A stretch of 64,000 nucleotides of DNA, taken from assembly GCA_023313575.1 (NCBI GenBank), contig JAJTTP010000006.1, positions 1,054,001-1,118,000 of the forward strand, read 5' to 3'. Position numbers and translations under genes: made by a program. Of the stretch, positions 1-12,324 are shown piece by piece; the stretch's first letter is position 1; each line of letters begins with the position of its first letter. Origin of the DNA: Eutypella sp. D-1 (lineage: Eukaryota; Ascomycota; Sordariomycetes; Xylariales; Diatrypaceae). The notes beneath the pieces are model-generated. The model did no database searches and had not been told where the DNA came from. It was given only the letters and a program-made list of their open reading frames with translations.

Positions 1-3000
1 TTGAAACGTAAGAACTGAATGTTCCCCTTAACGGTTGTGGTAGACGCAATGCAGCCAGCCGCCCCCCAACGTAGCCAGCCACTTGCTAGGCTTTACGTAT
101 GACAACTGGGCTGTTTTCCTTGCAGTGCATATACCTACGTAGTAAATACTTATCATATCAATGACAATACGGAACCCGAGAGAGGGTCACATTTGGTCGT
201 ATCTGAAAAGGGGCTCCTCTCTCGACAGAGATGAGCAGGCAGGAGAAGCGCCGATGTACTGCTCGCAACGACTTGCCGACGCGCCTCGATTGAGGCTATG
301 CTAACATTGTTAATTAGTCACTTCATCTCTTTCTGTCTAGCTATACGCGCCTCTGCAGTCTAGACCAGATCACTACATGTTTCGCAAGACCTGACCTGCC
401 CTGTCACGTCATGTCATGTCTCGCTATTCCTTGTGCTGTCTTTTCCCCTCTTGTCTTGTCTCACCCCGCCAGGTTTTCTTGCGGACCGTGAGTCAAGTTT
501 ATGAGTAAAGTGTTTCGGGAACGCGCTGGAATAATCGTGAGAAAGAGAGTGTACGAGGGTGAGGTTATCCTATTTGCCTATATGTGGGCATTTGCTGTAT
601 TTGGGGTCGCGGGCGCTTGGACTCCCATCTTAGTGTTTCGAGACCCTCCATGTTTCAAGATATCTTGAATCGCCCCCGGGACCCGGACTCGTCAGACGCG
701 CTGCGAGACACGTGAATCTACTTACGGTATGGTCCAGACCAGCCAACATAGATGATATCCATTTGAGATCTTGCCGGTAGATCAGGGATTTCGTCATTCG
801 GTTATCGGAACGGCAGAGCCCCGTGCTTACCCTGCCCGTCCACGATGCGGCTTCATTGGGAGGACTGGGCCTGTTGCGTTGGGCGTCGTTGTTCACTAAA
901 ACTTAAAGGGGCCCGCTAAAAAGGTTGGCGTTTTGCTCAGGGGTTCCCACTGAGTTGCGTCGTGACAGCACGCGCCCTATCGGCGATAAGAGGGAACGGC
1001 AAGGCACCGCTGAAGAGCGTTGGGTATGTGCAAATTATTATGTATGATATCGTGTTTTCCCTTTTCCCCTCGAACCGCGAAGGGCAACGTCTGTCTGCAG
1101 ATCCCCGCTAGTTCCATGTCCCCTCCATACCACTCTTTCTACCATCCCCCGCCTCCATTCCTTTTGTCTTTCCAAAGAAGAATGCATGCTCTTCAGAGAC
1201 TACCTCACAATTAAGACAACCCGCACGGACGCCTCTATGTGGCAGTATCACTAAATTGTTAAAACACCCTCAACCTAAAAAGCGATTGGTACCTTGCATA
1301 CGTACGGCTCATTGCCGCTGCGGAGATTCCAAAATCGGCGAAGCGAAAGAAGCCGTTGGAAATTCCCCTCGTGTCTTTTTGGTTCTGTAAGGCACCAATG
1401 CGGATGAATACTCTCGGAGACGGGCTTGCATGCAGACACCCGTCGCCCTATCCTTAACCCGACCAAACCCGACCAGACCCGACCAAGCCCGGCAAGGCCA
1501 CATCCACATTCATCAAGTGTCAAACTACTCAGATTCCCTAATAGATAAATCCGGCCTCCGATATCGTACGCGCAGTCGGTTCTCTATATTGCCTAGTAAT
1601 CTACAGTAGGCATGTGCCGTAGGGATCGGCGGCACCGGCGGGTCCGGCGGGGTGAGCTGGTGCCAATTACCTGAACCCGCTAGGTAAAGTCGGGCTGACA
1701 AGACATGATTTTTCTGGAGGCCTTCTTCTCTTCTCATCCGGGAGTTGAGGCTTCTATCATACGTTTTTGGGGGGCCGCCGGCTGAATCGGGGAGACCGCC
1801 TACTTGCCTAGCTGCTTAAGGCGGTCAAGTGGTAATAAGTTGGTCGGACGCTTCGAAATAACATCATATCCGCTTGATTAGGTAAGTGTACGGCATAACC
1901 ATTATATAAGACAAGACTCCGGCTTCCCGAACCTCACTCCTCCCAATCCCCCACCTTCCCGCCACGTTCCGGGGGTCCAGGGCTCCGAATCGGGGGATTG
2001 GTGGGATGCGATCTCGATACATGTGGACGTAGGCAGAGGTATCGTAGAGATTTGAGAGAGTGGATGTGATGGACTCACTCATCGCTCCAGGTGGTAAATA
2101 ATTTGTACGCCCATAAGAGAAGTGCATGCAGGGAGAGGGAGTGCGGAACTCGAATTCATACGCGCGAGACAGCTCATCAATGGCCCCGTCACCTAAGTGC
2201 GCCCAATTAGGCTGGTAGATGGCCAAGTATGTAGGCGAGTTAAGAAAACCAGAGTGCACGGCTACGAAATGCAAGTAGTACAGTCAGACACCTATTAGGG
2301 CAGGCAGTCAATACCCTTATACCTAACAAGCAGATGGAGCGAGGGTCGTAAGTCAGGATGTGTAGTAAAGACCGTAGCGTATAACCGAACCAGAAAATCA
2401 TCACCATTCTCGGCATCGTCAAGCGGCGTCGTCGTACCGCGCATGCCGAACGACCTGGAGGAACCGGATCGGATTTTTGCTCACGTACCCTCCCCTCCTT
2501 TTCCCTTTTCTTTCCAAATTCGTGCGAAAGTTTGTCGGTGTGATGTGATACCGGCAGCCCAGAAAACGTGCGCTTCCCTACCTGATCTCCTTGCATTAGT
2601 GTCGTGAGAGGCTTGACTGGCAGGGTGTGTATATGGCATGGCATCACTATCTTCTTATCTATTTATCTCGGCCTTGTGTGCCGTTGACCAAAAAGATTTT
2701 GCTTTATTCCTGGAAAGCTTCTCCGCCAACTCTAGAAATAAACGATTGATCATATGGTCATATGCGCGCATCGTATCATGTCCGGAGCCCCGGGTTTTCC
2801 TTCGCCTTGACACGATAGCACCTATGTATTTCGGAGTGTGCACCCATGCATGCTCTCCACCAGACTGAGAGCTGGACTTTGCGAAATAGACTAGATCAGG
2901 TCAGGTTAGGTACACGACATCGCGCGCGCACGACATGGTGTTTGTAGGAGGTTAATCACATATTGGCTCAATTTGCGTAGATATATCTACATTTCGTTTC

Positions 3001-3895
3001 ACGGCAGTTTCACAAGGGGGAGGAGAAACTGAGACGTATATCATAATATATTTTACCTTATACCTTTGCCACGTACCGTCCTCGCGATACAACCACGCAC
3101 ATATGGTAACTAGTTGCTAAGTAGTCGGACAAGACGCATCGCCTCGATTTGTATGCGCACGAGTGGTCTAAAAGAAGGTGGGGAGGCAGATGCGCCTATG
3201 GCAGTTCATGGCTGGACCTTGCATGCGCCTTGGATCTGCATCTAGGCGTACACAACGGGGGTCTGGTTGGAGTAGGTAACGACAAATCACATATCAATGC
3301 GAGCAGGCCGGGGTGGTGATTGGAGAAAGAAGTAAAAAGGGGAGAGCAGAAAAAAAGTTTCCATTTCTAGAAACCGAAAGCACAGAGAATGAGGGCAAGG
3401 TGCCTTTCTTAGGGTGGAGAATAGCAGAGTGGTATCATCAATTTTCCAATAGTCGTCGCCTGCTTTTTTTTTTCTTGCTTTGCTTGCTCGCTCGCTTGCT
3501 AAATAATACAGCGCATATAGGACAGGTAGTATAGCTTGTACCAACGGTGTGGCCCACAATAAGAAATAGCTTAAAGAAATAGAAATAACAAAAAGAGAGA
3601 GAGAAAAACACCCTAGGGAAAATAAGTAGGTATCATGTTGCCAGAGGAGAAGAAAAAAGACCCATTAGAACGCCTTCAAAATAAACAAATCCAGAACCCG
3701 TAGGGTCCGCCAACCTCCGGACGACGAAAGTGTGCGTCTGTGCCTACTCATATAGTCATGAACCGTAGCGCCAGCCGCCCCGGCCCCCTTTAACTCCTTG
3801 CATGAGACCAAGAACCACTCCCGAGTGATAACGCCATGATGTGATGCTTGTAAATGAACCAGTGGGGAAGAGAAGAAATGATGTAAAAAGCGAAC
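1..3895. other. gene-free spacer, left edge
   Basis: No open frame here looks like a protein: candidates are short, start at random positions and have no recognisable motif. The last few hundred bases before 3896 lie downstream of the minus-strand gene and probably hold its 3' untranslated region. I see no RNA gene, mobile element or long repeat. Confidence 0.5.
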
Positions 3896-5191
3896 TCATG
3901 AGAGGATTACCGATTTGGCCTTCACGCTCCGTCGCCGGTTTATGTTCAGTCCGCCGAGTAGGCTCTTCTTTGGCGGACTCGCGGTGATCGTGGTTGTTGT
4001 CGAACACACCCTTGGATCAGTACTCGTCCTTGAAAAGGGAGGCGGCGTCGCGTGCCCGTTGGGCAGGAACTGGTTCGACGAGAGAGAGCTCCTCCGTCGC
4101 GACCGCATGAAGTCCGTGTAAGTAGCAGGTGACTGGGGCGTCGATGTGGCGATGGCGGACTGTGGTTCAGAGAGCTTCGCGGCCGCCGCAGCGGCCGAGG
4201 AAGTGTCTATGCTGAGGAGGTTGGTGGCCGATGCAGATAAGGGGCCAACAAAGCTGTCTCGCGACATTCCAGCTCGCAAGTTCTGTCGGCTCCGCTTCCG
4301 GACAAGGCTTAGAGACTTTTGGAACCGTTGCAGCACTGCAGCCGTGGTCCGTGGCGTGCGGGGTACGTCACCAACCTCCTCCTGTTGCTGCGGCTGCTGT
4401 GGCTGCTGCTGCGGTTGCTGCTGTTGTTGCTCCCTCGCGGTATCCATTGCGTAGTGCCGGTTCGCGAAAGGGTCCGTGTCGAGGAAGGCGGGCTTGCTCT
4501 TCTCCGAGGCAACCGTGGAAACCGTGGATGAACTGTCTTGCCTGGTAGCGTTGCTGAATCCGGTGGGGGCGAGTGGCGATCGCTCGTGGGTACTCGCTGC
4601 GCGCGAGCTGGACTCTGAGAGGTCGGACGTCGAGGACGAGGACCGGCTATGGGTCAGGTTCACGATGCAGGGCTTGCCAACGTAGATGACCGAGACGGCC
4701 CTTGCAGACGCCTCACGGCTCTTCCTGGGTGCCGGTGACTGCTCAGACTCATCTGCGTTAGATTCGGAACCGGAATCGAAGTCGTAGTCGGAGATATCAT
4801 CCGCGATCGAGGAGGCATCCTCCTCGGAGGAGAGATAGGTATCGTGAGAAGTAGTGAGGGATCGTCTCGCAGACTCGATCGAATTTATCTTCAAACTATC
4901 GAGCAACCTTGATGTCCTTAGGGCACTTCTTTCTGGGAGGGCCGGCGGCTCAACATCAAATTCTTGGCTCTTGGTCTCCTTAATATCCACAGTCATCCCC
5001 TTCTCTAGGGCACACTGGTCGTCGACATCGGGTAGCTCGTTCAGTATAACCTCGTCGTACGGTGTTCGTGATGTGTAGCTGTCGTGGGTTGTTGGTTCGT
5101 GTGAATGTGGTGTCCCCAGTATACTCCGCGCCTCGTCGTTACCCCCACTGTGACTAGCTGTCATAAGGTGTGATTTCGTCGCCAAAGACAT
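3896..5191 (-). CDS. Ser-rich, largely disordered conserved-type fungal protein, function unknown
   Basis: Single-exon frame of 431 residues, starting at the ATG at 5191, which has a good context (GCC before ATG). The frame stays open upstream only through non-ATG codons. I do not recognise a named family. The protein is Ser/Thr-rich and mostly looks disordered: an acidic Ser/Asp/Glu block around residues 120-155, a short hydrophobic island near residues 164-177 (VIYVGKPCIVNL), a Gln/Pro tract near 255-275, an Ala run near 330, and a basic, Arg/Ser/Lys-rich C-terminus ending KAKSVILS. Many RRxS and SP sites could be phosphorylated. This composition suits a scaffold or regulatory protein of nucleus or cytoplasm, but that is inference. 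The Gln tract comes from CAG-like triplets on the minus strand and may vary in length. Coding status rests on the 1.3 kb open frame and its high-GC codon use. Confidence 0.8.
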   Translation of the reverse strand: MSLATKSHLMTASHSGGNDEARSILGTPHSHEPTTHDSYTSRTPYDEVILNELPDVDDQCALEKGMTVDIKETKSQEFDVEPPALPERSALRTSRLLDSLKINSIESARRSLTTSHDTYLSSEEDASSIADDISDYDFDSGSESNADESEQSPAPRKSREASARAVSVIYVGKPCIVNLTHSRSSSSTSDLSESSSRAASTHERSPLAPTGFSNATRQDSSSTVSTVASEKSKPAFLDTDPFANRHYAMDTAREQQQQQPQQQPQQPQQQEEVGDVPRTPRTTAAVLQRFQKSLSLVRKRSRQNLRAGMSRDSFVGPLSASATNLLSIDTSSAAAAAAKLSEPQSAIATSTPQSPATYTDFMRSRRRSSLSSNQFLPNGHATPPPFSRTSTDPRVCSTTTTITASPPKKSLLGGLNINRRRSVKAKSVILS

Positions 5192-8100
5192 GGCGAAACC
5201 TGTGCCGACTGTTGCGGTGACTCCTCTATATGAAGGGCGGTCAAGTTCGTAGTTAAGCACAGCTACTAACACAAGATATAGATACTTTGTTAGACTGCGT
5301 CATGAGACCAGCTCTTCTCGAAGAATGGAAACAAATTTATCCAGAAAGAATATCTGGATGAAGAGAGGGTCTGTCAAATACATAAAGAGAGGCATAAGGG
5401 TTGAGACCGGAGGGAGGAGGGGGGGGTATATACGTACATATAAATTATATTCTAGGGTGCTTGTACTATGTAGTCTTGGTTCTAGTGCCAGGAGACACTA
5501 CTGTGTGTCTCCCCCTGCCCCCCTGGACCTAGTTGATCAGCGCAGAGGCCGGGGCGGCCTTGGCATGTATACCTCGTATGAGTGGACGTCAAGAGACGTA
5601 TCCGATCTTTCCTTATCCCACGCCCCTCCCCCTAGTAAAGGAGACTCTCCCTCAACAAGGAAGGACGACAGAAACGTTTAATGTTTCCTTTCGGGCAGGC
5701 GCTCGCACGCACACTCTCACACACTTACTCACACACACAATCGCAGCGGATGAGTCAAGATGAGCGGCAAATGAGAATAAGATCACCAGAAATTACATAG
5801 TATTTTAAAGAGATCTGGAGTTCTTGCTGGGCGCCTGGGCTCGTAGTACGCGCTCTGACTGGCCCAAGACCTCATATGTGTTTCAAGTTGGACAAGGGGT
5901 TGGGTGGTGGTGGTGATGGTCGGTCTCGTCCCGTTCGCGACCTCCGGTGTTGGAGGATTATGCGACAGATTTGTTCTCGGGGGAAAAAAAAGAGAAATTT
6001 CTAAGAGATAAAAAAAAAGGCTAGATAAACCTCTGCATAAGTGTGTCGAATATGGCGACTAGAGTCGAGACGTGAATGGACTGCTATGCACAGCTAGACC
6101 AAAGCAGTGACAGCGCTAGAAGAATGGGAAGAGAGTGATGGTTCGTGAGTAGCTGAGATTCTGAATGCGTACTTACTAGTAAGTAGTACATGGTATCATG
6201 AGCAAGGGATAAGGTATGTAGATACTACTTTTAGTATGCAGATAGTTATTAGAGAGACATCCAGGGATTCCTGTCCACTCCCTGAATGTTCATGTATATA
6301 AGATATTATAAGCCTCCGCCGGAGCAAACTCATTTACATAGTAGTGTCTATCTTCATAGCGCACTTCTACTCTGCGCCCACACATACTTGTAGTAGGTGG
6401 TTCAAGAAGAAACACACACCAACATGATATTTCGCCGCCTACCGGTGATGCCATCGGTCAAGGGAGGCAGGGAATGCGGACTTCCGTGATTCACCATTTT
6501 CGTCCAGGTCTAAACAAGACAGGTTGCGACGAAATAGGTATAGCGATGATTAACGGTCCCTCGAGTTGCGTTCCAGTTGCAGGAATAATGTCAAAATGTC
6601 TCTCTAAGCCTCTCCAATAAAATGACAAGGGCTATTTTGTGGGCGGAGACTTAATTATTCCCTATTCTGTCTCTCGTAAGGCCTGTTTGCCTATCCCTTT
6701 TTTTATCTTAATTTTTCCCCCGTGGGTTTGCTGGGCAACTGCTACATAGACAAGTCGGGCACAACAGGGATAGGAGGTGATCTTCAAGGGTCTTTTCTTC
6801 AATAGACCCCAATTGACCTTCAAAGTCACTCGATTGGCGCGAATTGACTGAATAATAGACCACACCTACGGACTTGTCAAGCCGGGTGTATTTTGTGAAC
6901 CTGCTCCGATAGCCCCAAAAGGTTCGACAGTCCAATCCTCTGTAGGGCTATGACGTTCACTCGTTGAATCGATCAGGGCTCTCTGACACGACGATAGGGA
7001 TTATTCCTCACCATCATCCCTTCCTTGTCAATTGTGAAATGACTGGATGACTTTTGATATTCATACTCAACTCGGGGCGCAATTTGCTCCCTGCGAGCCC
7101 TATGGCACTTGAGCTATGTACGTACGTACATGCGGCACGGCATGTATTGGTATTGCCATGTGTCCGTATCCGTGTACATGTTTGAAAATAGAAACACATC
7201 CATTCTAGGTTTTATTCTTTTATTTTATTTTCGTTCTTTAGTAGGGGGTGGCGTATGTTTGTGTGCGGAAAGACGGGTTTTGACGGCAAGGTTGCAGTGA
7301 ACTTTCTGACGTTGTATGACCTACCTATATAGGCAGATAGGTACATAAGCCAAATGAATTAGTGCTATTCATATAGACGACGACGACCTTGACGGCGGGA
7401 CGGCCTGCTATAACTACCTAAGTATGTATGTAGATAACTAATCCCTTACTGTCGGTTATCGCACTAGCTTCAACCGATCCCACCCTGAACACCTTCCTAA
7501 GTCCTTCCACATCACTGCTAACTGATGACGCTACTTGGTGCATAATGCACTATGGCTGCCACTAATAACTGCCACCAGTCCTGGATAGGAAGACAATTCT
7601 TGTTCGGAACTGCCACCGCCGCAACATCTCAGATGACAATTAATTCATAGTATGATTTTAATATCCACCACCGAATCAACGACGTCCTTTTTGCTTCACG
7701 ATGCAGTCGTGCCGTTGCTGGTAACGGGAGGAGATAAGTATACCCCGGTTATGACATCCTTCGCTACACGTCGTCCTCCGCGATGTTATGCAGGTAGACT
7801 TCCATTATCTTGCACTTGCGCACCTCTCAGGTTTGCCCTTTACCTGGTGACCAACGGCGAACAGGCCACCCCAGACCTTTTCAGCCACGGACCCAGAAAG
7901 GAGGGAGGTTGTTGGAAGGAGGACCGAATATGACGATGAGCCACCCTCCAGTTAATGACCATGTCAGCTCAGTTGCCCAGCTCGGTAGGTAAGTACGCAG
8001 GCAGCCGACAGGTGCCTAAGGAATAGGAGTAATGTGAAGACCAGAGCAGCAACCAAAGCAACGACCAGAGCAGCCTTTCTTGTAGTCATGTGTGCATTCG

Positions 8101-11100
8101 ATTAGTTATCACGAAGGGGTAAGAGACTTTAGAGAGTAGAGGACAACTGAGTGGGATATTTCCCGATCGGGAATTCGTCCATCTTGGTCCCTATTCCGTG
8201 TTCCTGCACATTGTCCCGTCGGATCACCAAGAAAGTTGCAGCAAAAGGTTCCCCTCCGGCCGACTTACTCCCGCACACCCAAGATAAACACCGCAGAGCA
8301 GCTCACGGGTTTACAGCTGAACCACCACATCGACATGCCCTTTTAGTAGAGGATTCTCGTGGTTGAGTAAACCAGCACTGGCGAGTTGGCAGGTCTCAGT
8401 CGTCCGCCTATGGCCGGCCAAGAACCACCCTGGCTCCCTTCGTCAAACTGAAACAACCAACCAGAGCCCAGCGTTGCGGTAACTCGATGGTTTGACAAAG
8501 GCCGTGGCCGCCATACGGCTGTCTAACTAACCGGCTTACCTGATCCTGGCAACCTGGGATGTCCGGATGTATAGGTGTATAGGGTGTTCCGGTATACTGT
8601 CGCTGCTTGAATCGTGAAGTCTCCAACGGACAGTATCCTCTTCCACTACCACCTCCCCAAGGTGCCAGTTGCGAGGACTGCATTCTGACTGGTCAGCGTT
8701 GAGTCTATGAGCACACCCTCCCCCTTTTAGTATCTATTTGTTCCTGGCCAACCATCTACGTAATTGTGCAACTGCCTTTCTGCCTCCTACCTCTTTATTA
8801 CACCGGCCCGCTTCAATCTGTAAAAATCCAATCCGACTTTCTCAATTAATCTAGAGGCGTGGGCATCCCGGCTGTTCCTGGATGTTAATTATTCTGCGAA
8901 GAACCGTTCAATCCCTGCGATCGGATTGCCGGGAGCAAGACCACCCCGCAAACCTCGATATAGTAACAAGGAGAACTGGGTGCCCGGCACCCTCTGCAGG
9001 GGTGTGTCGATCTACCCCTCGCAAGACTACACGATACCACGTAACTAGAGTAGCAGCCCTCTCGTGGCGATTCGTGTCGATAAACCCCTAAACAGGCCGT
9101 AGTTCGTTTCACAACTTTGGCAGAGCAAACCAATAATGGAACACCCTGGACTACGCTGAGGAGTTACGCTCGACGAAGCTGACTCGAAGTCTGCGATTTC
9201 GACCAACCTGCCAACAGAGCTTTCTAACCAACAGAGCCCCCAAGTCATCGTTTATCCATGGCATACATGATGTATATTTGTCATATCGTGTTATAGGTGG
9301 CGTGTTGGGCTCTAGCCAACCATCCAACATGCTGAACAACATGATATCAAAGCCACTAGGACTTTCCTGTGGTTGGAAGATGTCGCATTTTCTGGCGTCC
9401 CGTTCCCTAACATCTAAGAGGTTCGTTTTATTACCTACCAATACTTAGGCCCTTTTCTCGAACGCTGCTACGGAAGCCTGACGTCGCGCGCAACATAAGG
9501 ATCCGTGATCGACGAAGATCTTGTTAATCATTGAAATCCTCTCTGCATGGATATGGTGGGTAGCCCACTGTCAGCAATTGCCAAATTGCGAAGGACATTG
9601 ACAAATTGGCTTTGCCGTCAATGTAATGCGGCGCTGATTTTTCTAACCTCATCACCGGCCAACATTATCATCAGCTTGATGGCGGGTGACCTCCTGTCTT
9701 AGTCAACATGGCGTCAGGGTTCCAGAACTACGCCGGTCATCGCCATTTGAGTAAGTGTTGACCCAATTGCTTACTACGTATCATTGCGGCGCACTCTCGA
9801 AATCTGTCCCGTAGTCTGTCTGCCTCCAGCTGGAACGGGCACGTGAAATTGTCTTCTATACGCTGCCCGTAGCGGACATGCCCGCATGCTTGACATAGTA
9901 GTCTCAGGATGTCTGATGGGGCTCATGGTCACCTGTCGCGATGCAAGACATATTCTGGGTCAATCCATGATCTATACATGGATGGAAATCGGGGGTGCAT
10001 CACTGTATGATCGGCCGAAATCGCATCTAAGAGCCCCTGAGATCTAAAACAATGTTGTTCGTCTGAAGTGAACGGCCCGGCAAGATAGTCCCTACGTCAA
10101 TCGCCGCATGGATGGCACGGACTTGCGGGGCCTGACACTCGAGGTGTTCCGTTTCAGCCCCAATTTTCCGGCTGAAACCATTTAGGACGAACCTGGCAAG
10201 TCAAGGTTGATTACGTACGAGATCCGAGGGAAGTCAGCGGACAAATCGGAGTCTTCCAATATTCTCGGTCATGGCTGTTGGCTAAGCTGCTGAGCAAGGC
10301 CACCCAACCCGACAAATGCATCCCCCGAGATACCGGCTAGATAATATACAGGTTTACACGCATGGGTACGCAATTCCTCCAACCCCAGCCTTGCTGGGGC
10401 TACTGGTAAAAACGCCATGTGCTGATTGGTGCGTGGATGCCTGGCGTCGAGGCTCAGCCACGACTACGACTGCAAGGACACAAGGGGTCGTCTACCATTG
10501 TTAGCACGGTGGCAGGCTGTGTTACGCGCGGAGCCCCCGTGGATCTATTTCGCTCCGGATTTCGGGTGGCCAGCTTCCCGGAACCGTAAATAGCTCGCAT
10601 GTATGGGTAGGCTGACCGCGAATAGCTGCCAAGTTCCATTTGTTCACCAACAGCTCATGGCCTCGTCCAGACCTTTGCGCGAACTCTCTCGTGAAGCTAT
10701 AAACCCTCCTACCAATGTAAGTATGTCGGTAGGTAGATACGAATATGTTGCGCGCACGACGCTGTCCCCGAGTCTTGTCCCTTGCTTCTCGCTATTTTTG
10801 GTCCCGCGGATGTCCGTGGCGTTGTCGCACGCCGTACAGCTCTACACAGCCTCGGACCAACACAACCCGCTGTTCACGCCGTTTACCTCCGGAGCTCGGA
10901 ATCCGTCCCGAATACACCGCGCACGTGTGGTGGGTAGCACCCCCATCCAGCGAGTAAGCGCGCTTGCCCCCTCCCCCCTTCCCCCCGGATCCACGTGCAT
11001 GCTTTTTATAGGGGTAAAAGGTTAAGCGTGGGTTGGGTATACAGCAGACAGACCCGAGGATCACCCCCGGTTCCCGAAGGAATTCAAGAACACGAAAGCT

Positions 11101-12138
11101 CGCCCCATTGACGGCCCCCAACTTCCTATGTATCAGTAAAGATAGCAAGATGACGCGAATAGCATCGACAGGAAAAGGTAACAGCTCTCGGGGAACGATT
11201 GTTTAAGACCTGCTTGAACCTGTAAGTGAACTGCAAGCGAGTACGCCATTGCGCTTGGTGGTTTTTGTCTATGGACAACTCTCTATTGAGCAGCTTCCAG
11301 GTAGGTCTACGCCTTGTTTTCTGTATACAACAGTGAGAAAGAGGCATTCGTCTGGTGTTGAACCAAACTGACTATCTTATGGGGTCGATTGTATTCCACT
11401 CCGTTCCGAGGTTTTTGGTTCTGGTGTTGTCAGTCACCCTGAGCCTCGGCCCTTAGGTTTCTTTCATCCCCCTTTTTCTTTTTCCATAATACCAGTATAA
11501 AATAGCATCTCATGAATCCGCTTTGTAAGCCAGTCTAATGTATCCAGACCCATTATACAAAAGCTATGTTGAGCCATACGTAAAAGTCTGCTGAGCCACA
11601 ACCGGTACCCGATTCACACGTATAAGCGAATCGGAATGGTCAGGCGACAGTTTGATGACAATATTCGATCATTATTGGAAGAATGTGAAAGTAAAGAAAC
11701 CTGATATGTCGTACAGCTTCCCGGTGTCAATAATAAAGACCCAGTTTCATGCGGTTGACTTCTACAGTCAGACTAACGTCAACGAAATGTATGGGCCGCC
11801 AGCGATGGAGCGGGCGCACAACCACCTACGTAAACGTGACAAAAAGTGATGTTAAATTGGCGATATGTCGCTGAGACGAATGGAATAGATTGACTGTTAG
11901 TGAAGCTGGATATAATAGCTTCATCGGCAAAATCAAACTCCAGTTACAATACTTGAACTATACTACTTTCATCGGCGTCGACCCGTTAAGGCGGCATTCC
12001 TCGTTAAAAAAATTCGAACACTGAGTAGTAAACCGTACCTTCGCGATGGCTGAAGAGGAGATAGATATCAAGAAGGCAAGTCCTACTCTACATGTTTGGC
12101 CTGAGAACGACGCGTATTCTCAGCTGACCATTGCATAG
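5192..12138. other. 7 kb gene-poor spacer
   Basis: Contains only short, unconvincing frames on both strands. Includes the CT-rich region before the 3896-5191 gene, several TACCTA/TAGGTA motifs (7321-7342, 7414-7435), and one promoter-like stretch near 6295 listed separately. No transposase, reverse transcriptase, tRNA or long terminal repeat could be recognised. Decayed repeats too old to see by eye cannot be excluded. Confidence 0.5.
6295..6489 (+). promoter_or_regulatory. promoter-like stretch followed by a 21-codon ORF
   Basis: TATATAAG at 6295-6302 is followed by a pyrimidine-rich leader and then an ATG at 6424 in a strong fungal context (ACACCAACATG). The frame from that ATG encodes only 21 residues and stops at 6487-6489. 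It could be the first exon of an undetected gene, a non-coding transcript start, or chance. I could not find a convincing following exon. Confidence 0.2.
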
Positions 12139-12231
12139 GTTGGGAATGATGGGTGTAGGGAGCATGGGCTCTATGTTCTCCCTACTTCTAGCCGAGCTCG
12201 AGATAGAGGTGTTCTACTACAACCCCAGTAA

Positions 12232-12324
<93 letters not shown>

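Noticed and set aside
4146..4548. Cys/Gly- and Ala-rich plus-strand frames
   Set aside because: They are the antisense reading of the Gln-tract part of the minus-strand gene at 3896-5191.
9151..9441. Minus frame beginning VGNKTNLLDVRE, like a small-GTPase NKxD motif
   Set aside because: No P-loop, DxxG or switch regions nearby, and the residues that follow do not continue the Rab/Ras pattern.
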